Positions 5,503 to 9,575 of a stretch of 9,575 nucleotides of DNA are shown in pieces. The stretch is from Streptomyces sp. NRRL F-6492. Lineage in GTDB: Bacteria; Actinomycetota; Actinomycetes; Streptomycetales; Streptomycetaceae. The notes beneath the pieces are model-generated. The model was given only the letters and a program-made list of their open reading frames with translations, had not been told where the DNA came from and did no database searches. The position numbers and the translations under genes are program-made. The stretch's first letter is position 1, and the number at the start of each line of letters is the position of its first letter. The stretch lies in contig NZ_LGEG01000047.1 in assembly GCF_001280125.1 (NCBI RefSeq), forward strand, positions 1 through 9,575, written 5' to 3'.

Positions 5503-6543
5503 ATGATCCGGTTCGAGCACGTGACCAAGCGGTACGACGACGGCACCACCGCCGTGGACGACCTCTCCTTCGAGGTCGCCGAGGGCGAACTCGTCACCCT
5601 GGTCGGCCCGTCCGGCTGCGGCAAGACGACCACCATGATGATGGTGAACCGGCTCGTCGAACCGACCTCGGGACGCGTCCTCGTCGACGGCGAGGACATC
5701 GCCGGCGTCGACCCGGTCGCCCTGCGCCGCAAGATCGGCTACGTCATCCAGCAGGTCGGCCTCTTCCCCCACCGCACCGTCCTCGACAACACCGCGACCG
5801 TCCCCTCCCTCCTCGGCTGGAAGAAATCGGCGGCACGCGCGCGGGCCGCCGAACTCCTCGACCTCGTCGGCCTCGACCCGGCCACGTACGGCTCCCGCTA
5901 CCCCGCCCAGCTCTCCGGCGGCCAGCGCCAGCGCGTCGGCGTCGCCCGCGCCCTCGCCGCCGACCCGCCCGTCCTCCTCATGGACGAGCCCTTCGGCGCC
6001 GTCGACCCCGTCGTCCGCGAACGCCTCCAGAACGAGTTCCTCGCCCTCCAGGCCACCGTCCGCAAGACCGTCCTCCTCGTCACCCACGACATCGAGGAGG
6101 CCGTCCGCATGGGCGACCGCATGGCCGTCTACGGCCAGGGCCGCATCGAGCAGTTCGACGCCCCCGCCACCGTCCTCGGCTCCCCCGCCACCCCGTACGT
6201 CGCGGACTTCGTCGGCAGCGACCGCGGCCTCAAACGGCTGGCCGTCACCCCCGTCACGGAGGCCGACCTCGACCCCGTACCGGCCGGAGGCCCCGACGGC
6301 ACGGGCCCCGGCGGCACGGGCCCCGGCGGCACGGGCCCCGGCGGCGAGGACGGCGCCCCCGACCCCGTACCCCTCGGCACGTCCCTCAAGGAGGCGCTCG
6401 CGGCCCTCCTCCAGCACGACACCGGACGCCTCACCGTCACCGGCCCCGACGGCGCCCCCCTCGGCGTCCTCACCCCGGCCGGCGTCCACCGCGCGCTGCG
6501 CCGGGCCACGGTCCCCCGGGAGGAGGACGTCAGCCCGCGCTGA
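5503..6543 (+). CDS. opuCA: OpuCA/ProV-type ABC transporter ATP-binding protein
   Basis: 346 residues. ATPase that powers uptake of glycine betaine or related osmolytes through the two divergently encoded permeases. Motifs in order: Walker A GPSGCGKT (35-42), Q-loop Q84 in IGYVIQQVGLFPH, signature LSGGQ (137-141), Walker B VLLMDE (157-162), D-loop AVDP (166-169), switch His195 in VTHDIEEA. FPHRTVLDN and PFGAVDPVVRERLQ are typical of the OpuCA branch. After residue 240 comes a Pro/Gly linker with three GTGPG repeats (266-280), then one CBS-like half domain (about 291-335: SLKEALAALLQHDTGRLTVT and GAPLGVLTPAGVHRAL). Bacillus OpuCA has two CBS halves, so the regulatory end is shorter here. The ATG at 5503 follows GGGGAACC. 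The 3' end overlaps the convergent hydrolase gene by 14 bases. Confidence 0.95.
   Translation: MIRFEHVTKRYDDGTTAVDDLSFEVAEGELVTLVGPSGCGKTTTMMMVNRLVEPTSGRVLVDGEDIAGVDPVALRRKIGYVIQQVGLFPHRTVLDNTATVPSLLGWKKSAARARAAELLDLVGLDPATYGSRYPAQLSGGQRQRVGVARALAADPPVLLMDEPFGAVDPVVRERLQNEFLALQATVRKTVLLVTHDIEEAVRMGDRMAVYGQGRIEQFDAPATVLGSPATPYVADFVGSDRGLKRLAVTPVTEADLDPVPAGGPDGTGPGGTGPGGTGPGGEDGAPDPVPLGTSLKEALAALLQHDTGRLTVTGPDGAPLGVLTPAGVHRALRRATVPREEDVSPR
6298..6342 (+). repeat. 15-bp tandem repeat inside opuCA, three exact copies
   Basis: GGCACGGGCCCCGGC is repeated three times without change and encodes Gly-Thr-Gly-Pro-Gly each time, in the linker between the ATPase domain and the CBS-like end. Identical codons in every copy suggest recent slippage expansion. 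The unit is a multiple of three bases, so copy number can vary without breaking the frame; linker length may differ between strains. Confidence 0.9.
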
Positions 6544-7642
6544 GCTTCCCGCCCATCCACACGAGCCCCGGCGGGATCTCCCGGTTCCACGTGTTGAAGT
6601 TGTGGCCGCCGCTGTCCAGCACGATCGACGAGACCTCCGCCGGGCTCTTCACCTTCCGGACGAACTCCCGCGTCCCCCTCAGGTTGTCCTCGCCCCTCTT
6701 CGACGTCGTCACCAGGAACGACGACCTCCCCTGCGGCAGGTGGTCCAGGCTCCACAGCAGGTCCGCCCGCTTGCGCAGCCGGTCGTCGCCCCGGAACAGG
6801 TCACCGGTCGTCACGTCCTCCGCCGCCCGGTAGTACGCCGAGAAACCCGCCCCCGCCGCGAACCGGTCCGGATGGTGCAGCGCGATCTTCAGCGCGCAGT
6901 ACGCCCCCGTCGAGTTCCCCATGAAGCCCCAGTTCCGGGGCTTCGTCCCCACCCGGTACGCCCCCGAGACCGCCTCCGGCAGATCCTGCGCGAAGAACGT
7001 CTCCGTCTGCGGACCTCCCGGCACGTCCACGCACTCGGTGTCCCGCGGCGGCGCCACCGTCGGACGCAGCATCACCAGGACCATCGGCTGCATCCGCCCC
7101 TGCTTCGCCTGCTCGTACGCCGTCTTCGGGTACTTCAACCCCTTGATCAGGTTCTCCGCCGTCCCCGGATACCCCGTGAGCACCACCGACGCCGGGAACG
7201 TCCGCTTCGCGTACCGCTCCTGGAAGTACTCCGGCGGCAGGTACACGTAGGCCGACGAGACGATCCCCGACCGCTCCCCCGCCACCACGACCTTCTGGAT
7301 CTGCCCGCCGACCTCCGGACGCCCGCCGCCCGGCACGTCCGTCGCCCGCGTCCCCACCACCCGCAGGTCCTTCGAACCGGCCTCGTGGTCGACGACCACC
7401 CCCATCTCCTGCTCCTGGCCGAACAGATCGGCCCACGAGCCGTAGAAGAGGAACGACCGGTTCGCCGCCAGGCCCACCGCCGCGAACAGCGTCACCTGCG
7501 TCACGAGCAGCAGACCCACCCGGCCCGCGACCGACCGCCACCCGCCGCGCGCGAGCCGCGGCCACAGCAGGACCGTGGCCAGGAACAGCACCACGGCCAC
7601 CACGACCGCCAGCACGAGGACCTTGGTACTGGTGAGACCCAT
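6530..7642 (-). CDS. membrane-anchored alpha/beta-hydrolase, esterase D/antigen 85-like
   Basis: 370 residues. Two N-terminal hydrophobic helices (about 8-27 and 42-60) flank a loop with several Arg (R29, R32, R36, R41). By the positive-inside rule that loop is cytoplasmic, so the hydrolase domain from about 76 onward would face outside. The nucleophile elbow is GNSTG (242-246, Ser244); His347 in SGGHNFNTW is the likely catalytic His, and Asp319 or Glu318 (SKRGEDN) the likely acid. PPEYFQERYAKRTFPASVVLTGYPG and DTECVDVPGG...FAQDLP are typical of the esterase D/FrmB/mycolyltransferase group. The ATG at 7642 is preferred because the hydrophobic helix follows directly. The gene is divergent from an aminoacyl-lipid synthase-type gene and convergent with opuCA. 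A role in removing or transferring acyl or aminoacyl groups on envelope lipids is inferred from this pairing; an ordinary esterase is the alternative. Confidence 0.85.
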   Translation of the reverse strand: MGLTSTKVLVLAVVVAVVLFLATVLLWPRLARGGWRSVAGRVGLLLVTQVTLFAAVGLAANRSFLFYGSWADLFGQEQEMGVVVDHEAGSKDLRVVGTRATDVPGGGRPEVGGQIQKVVVAGERSGIVSSAYVYLPPEYFQERYAKRTFPASVVLTGYPGTAENLIKGLKYPKTAYEQAKQGRMQPMVLVMLRPTVAPPRDTECVDVPGGPQTETFFAQDLPEAVSGAYRVGTKPRNWGFMGNSTGAYCALKIALHHPDRFAAGAGFSAYYRAAEDVTTGDLFRGDDRLRKRADLLWSLDHLPQGRSSFLVTTSKRGEDNLRGTREFVRKVKSPAEVSSIVLDSGGHNFNTWNREIPPGLVWMGGKLSAG

Positions 7643-7807
7643 GAGTCGACCGAACCTTCTTTCCGAGAATTTCCCGTGAACCGATGAACCCGGCCCCGTA
7701 CGGCGCCGTCCTAGAAGGCGCACCAGCCGGAACGGCCCGCCGAACGCGCCGCAGGGCCCGACCGGAGTCAGAGACCCTGCGCAGGACCACGGGAAGTACG
7801 GGAAACC
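7643..7807. promoter_or_regulatory. divergent control region between hydrolase and lipid-synthase genes
   Basis: 165 bp with no gene. The 8-mer ACGGGAAA occurs on the minus strand at 7677-7670, ahead of the hydrolase gene, and on the plus strand at 7798-7805, right before the synthase ATG; a further ACGGGAA is at 7789-7795, nine bases before the second. A perfect 10-bp palindrome, CCTGCGCAGG, lies at 7776-7785. These may be sites for a shared regulator, although the copy next to the ATG also serves as a ribosome-binding-like sequence. No convincing sigma boxes were found in either direction. Confidence 0.45.
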
Positions 7808-9575
7808 ATGTCTGTCACGGTAGATGGGGACAAAAGAGGATTGGTTCCGGTTCGAGCACGCCGGATCCTCCGCGGCCCCCGGCCCGAGAAGGTCCCCTCG
7901 CTCGTCGGCACGGCCTGCACCCTCGTCGGCCTCCTCGACATCGCCGCCGGAGTCTTCCCCCGCTTCCGCGCCAGCCGCGTCCACGCCGTCGCCGAAGTCC
8001 TCCCCGGCACCCTCGGCCCCCTCTCCGCCGCCCTCTCCCTGAGCGCCGGCATCCTCCTCCTGCTCCTCGCCCACGGCCTCAAGCGCCACAAGCGCCGCGC
8101 CTGGCGCGCCGCCGTCGTCCTCCTCCCCCTCGGCGCCACCGCCCAGTTCGTCTGGCGCCACTCGGTCCTCGGCTCCCTCCTCTCCCTCGCCCTCCTCGCC
8201 CTCCTGATCCGCCACCGCGCCGAATTCGCCGCCCTCCCCGACCCCCGCAGCCGCTGGCGCGCCCTCGCCAACTTCGTCGTCATGGGCGCCGGCTCCCTCG
8301 CCCTCGGCCTCGTCATCGTCAGCGCCCACCCGCGCCGCGTCGTCGGCAGCCCCAGCCTCACCGACCGCCTCGAACACGTCCTGTACGGACTCTTCGGCGT
8401 CGAAGGCCCCGTCGCCTACACCCACGACGTCGACTGGACCGTCGGCTACTCCCTCGGCGCCCTCGGCATGCTCACCGCCCTCACCACCATCTACCTGGCC
8501 TTCCGCCCCGAACACCCCGCCGCCCGCCTCACCGACGACGACGAGACCCGGCTGCGCGCCCTCCTCGACCAGCACGGCGGCCGCGACTCCCTCGGCCACT
8601 TCGCCCTCCGCCGCGACAAGGGCGTCATCTTCTCCCCCAGCGGCAAGGCCGCCGTCTGCTACCGCGTCGTCTCCGGCGTCATGCTCGCCAGCGGCGACCC
8701 CATCGGCGACGTCGAGGCCTGGCCCGGCGCCATCGAACGCTTCATGGACGAAGCCAAGATCCACTCCTGGACCCCCGCCGTCATGGGCTGCTCCGAGACC
8801 GGCGGCCAGGTCTGGACCCGCGAGACCGGCCTCGACGCCCTCGAACTCGGCGACGAGGCGGTCGTCGACGTCGCGGATTTCTCCCTCTCCGGCCGGGCCA
8901 TGCGCAACGTCCGCCAGATGGTCAAGCGCATCGAGCGCAACGGCTACACCACCCGCGTCCGCCGCGTCCGTGACCTCGACGACGCCGAACTCGAACGCGT
9001 CCGCCGCGCCGCCGCCGACTGGCGCGGCACCGACACCGAACGCGGCTTCTCCATGGCCCTCGGCCGCATCGGCGCCCCCGGCGACGGCGACGCGGTGATA
9101 GCGACCGCCCACAAAGAGGACGAGGACGGCACGGAGACCCCCTACGGCGACCTCAAGGCGATCATCCACTTCGTCCCCTGGGGCCGCGACGGCATGTCCC
9201 TCGAACTCATGCGCCGCGACCGCTCCGCCGACCCCGGCATGAACGAGCTCCTCATCGTCGCCGCCCTCCAGGCCTCCCCCGCCCTCGGCATCGCCCGCGT
9301 CTCCCTCAACTTCGCCATGTTCCGCGCCGCCCTCGCCCGCGGCGAGAAGATCGGCGCCGGACCCGTCCTCCGCCTCTGGCGCGGACTCCTCGTCTTCCTC
9401 TCCCGCTGGTTCCAGATCGAGTCCCTCTACAAGTTCAACGCCAAGTTCCGGCCCCGCTGGGAACCCCGCTTCGTCGTCTACCGCACCAGCCGCGACCTCC
9501 CCCGCATCGGCTTCGCCGCCATGCAGGCCGAGGGCTTCGTGAACCTCTCCCTCCCCCGCCCCTTCACCCGCCGCC
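7808..9575 (+). CDS. integral-membrane phosphatidylglycerol lysyltransferase-type protein (MprF/LysX membrane-part family), 3' end cut
   Basis: 589 residues are visible and the frame is still open at the window edge; family members of this kind are about this long, so little is probably missing. Five or six membrane helices lie between about 32 and 232 (for example 32-50, 72-90, 118-134, 152-172, 211-232), followed by a cytoplasmic acyltransferase-fold domain (DUF2156/LPG_synthase_C) from about 245. Motifs: KGVIFSPSGKAAVCYRVV (271-288), ASGDPIGD (294-301), LGDEAVVDVADFSLSGRAMR (347-366), ELMRRD (466-471), ARVSLNFAMFR (496-506) and LYKFNAKFRPRWEPRFVVY (540-558), the last being the family hallmark. 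Such enzymes move an amino acid, often Lys or Ala, from aminoacyl-tRNA to phosphatidylglycerol. No lysyl-tRNA synthetase domain is seen, unlike mycobacterial LysX. The ATG at 7808 follows GGGAAACC. The amino acid and lipid used are unknown. Codons end almost entirely in C. Confidence 0.88.
   Translation, partial: MSVTVDGDKRGLVPVRARRILRGPRPEKVPSLVGTACTLVGLLDIAAGVFPRFRASRVHAVAEVLPGTLGPLSAALSLSAGILLLLLAHGLKRHKRRAWRAAVVLLPLGATAQFVWRHSVLGSLLSLALLALLIRHRAEFAALPDPRSRWRALANFVVMGAGSLALGLVIVSAHPRRVVGSPSLTDRLEHVLYGLFGVEGPVAYTHDVDWTVGYSLGALGMLTALTTIYLAFRPEHPAARLTDDDETRLRALLDQHGGRDSLGHFALRRDKGVIFSPSGKAAVCYRVVSGVMLASGDPIGDVEAWPGAIERFMDEAKIHSWTPAVMGCSETGGQVWTRETGLDALELGDEAVVDVADFSLSGRAMRNVRQMVKRIERNGYTTRVRRVRDLDDAELERVRRAAADWRGTDTERGFSMALGRIGAPGDGDAVIATAHKEDEDGTETPYGDLKAIIHFVPWGRDGMSLELMRRDRSADPGMNELLIVAALQASPALGIARVSLNFAMFRAALARGEKIGAGPVLRLWRGLLVFLSRWFQIESLYKFNAKFRPRWEPRFVVYRTSRDLPRIGFAAMQAEGFVNLSLPRPFTRR

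Noticed and set aside
7711..7717. TAGAAG as a -10 box for the synthase gene
   Set aside because: Nothing resembling a -35 box lies 16-19 bases upstream, so it is probably chance.
7643..9169. Long open frame on the minus strand that continues from the hydrolase gene upstream across the synthase gene
   Set aside because: It is antisense to a clear membrane-enzyme gene whose codons end in C; the antisense product is repetitive Ala/Gly/Glu/Val sequence without domains, and the hydrolase has a good start at 7642 followed directly by its membrane helix.
1..9575. tRNA, rRNA, CRISPR, insertion sequence or phage attachment site
   Set aside because: I saw no cloverleaf-type arrangement, no regularly spaced repeat-spacer array, no transposase or integrase gene, and no flanking terminal repeats.

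Overview
The base composition (very high GC, codons almost always ending in G or C), the GTG starts, the Gly/Ser-linked lipoprotein and the gene families point to an actinomycete, most likely Streptomyces or a close relative. I see eight protein genes, one of them cut by the right edge. There are no RNA genes, insertion sequences, CRISPR arrays or integration sites, and no gene-free stretch longer than about 170 bases.

Left part (1-2812). A solitary nuoD-type gene (74-1216, +) encodes a complex I quinone-module subunit. It has no other nuo gene beside it in the window. Two of the three residues that line the ubiquinone/menaquinone headgroup site appear substituted (Tyr to Trp, Asp to Glu). 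It converges on a two-gene minus-strand unit: a two-helix membrane protein with a coiled coil (1772-2812) and a GNAT acetyltransferase (1284-1775), whose start codon overlaps the preceding stop. Short tandem repeats sit in front of nuoD (17 bp x 3) and across the convergent 3' ends (29 bp x about 3).

Middle (2813-6543). This is a complete ABC importer of the OpuC/ProU (glycine betaine, choline, carnitine) type. The ATPase gene (5503-6543, +) is divergent from a tight minus-strand unit of permease, permease and binding lipoprotein (5359 to 2943). A 143-bp region with two small imperfect palindromes lies between the two transcription units and may carry both promoters. A large nested inverted repeat follows the lipoprotein gene and may end that operon.

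Right part (6530-9575). A membrane-anchored alpha/beta-hydrolase of the esterase D/antigen 85-like fold (6530-7642, -) is divergent from an integral-membrane aminoacyl-phosphatidylglycerol synthase-type protein (7808 to beyond the edge, +). The hydrolase's predicted topology places its catalytic domain outside the membrane. A plausible reading is a lipid-modification pair: the synthase adds an amino acid from aminoacyl-tRNA to a membrane lipid and the hydrolase removes it or acts on the same lipid. Together with the osmolyte importer, the region looks like an envelope and osmotic-stress neighbourhood, but that link is inference from position only.

The plus strand is G-richer on the left and strongly C-rich on the right regardless of gene direction, so composition changes across the window by strand rather than by gene.
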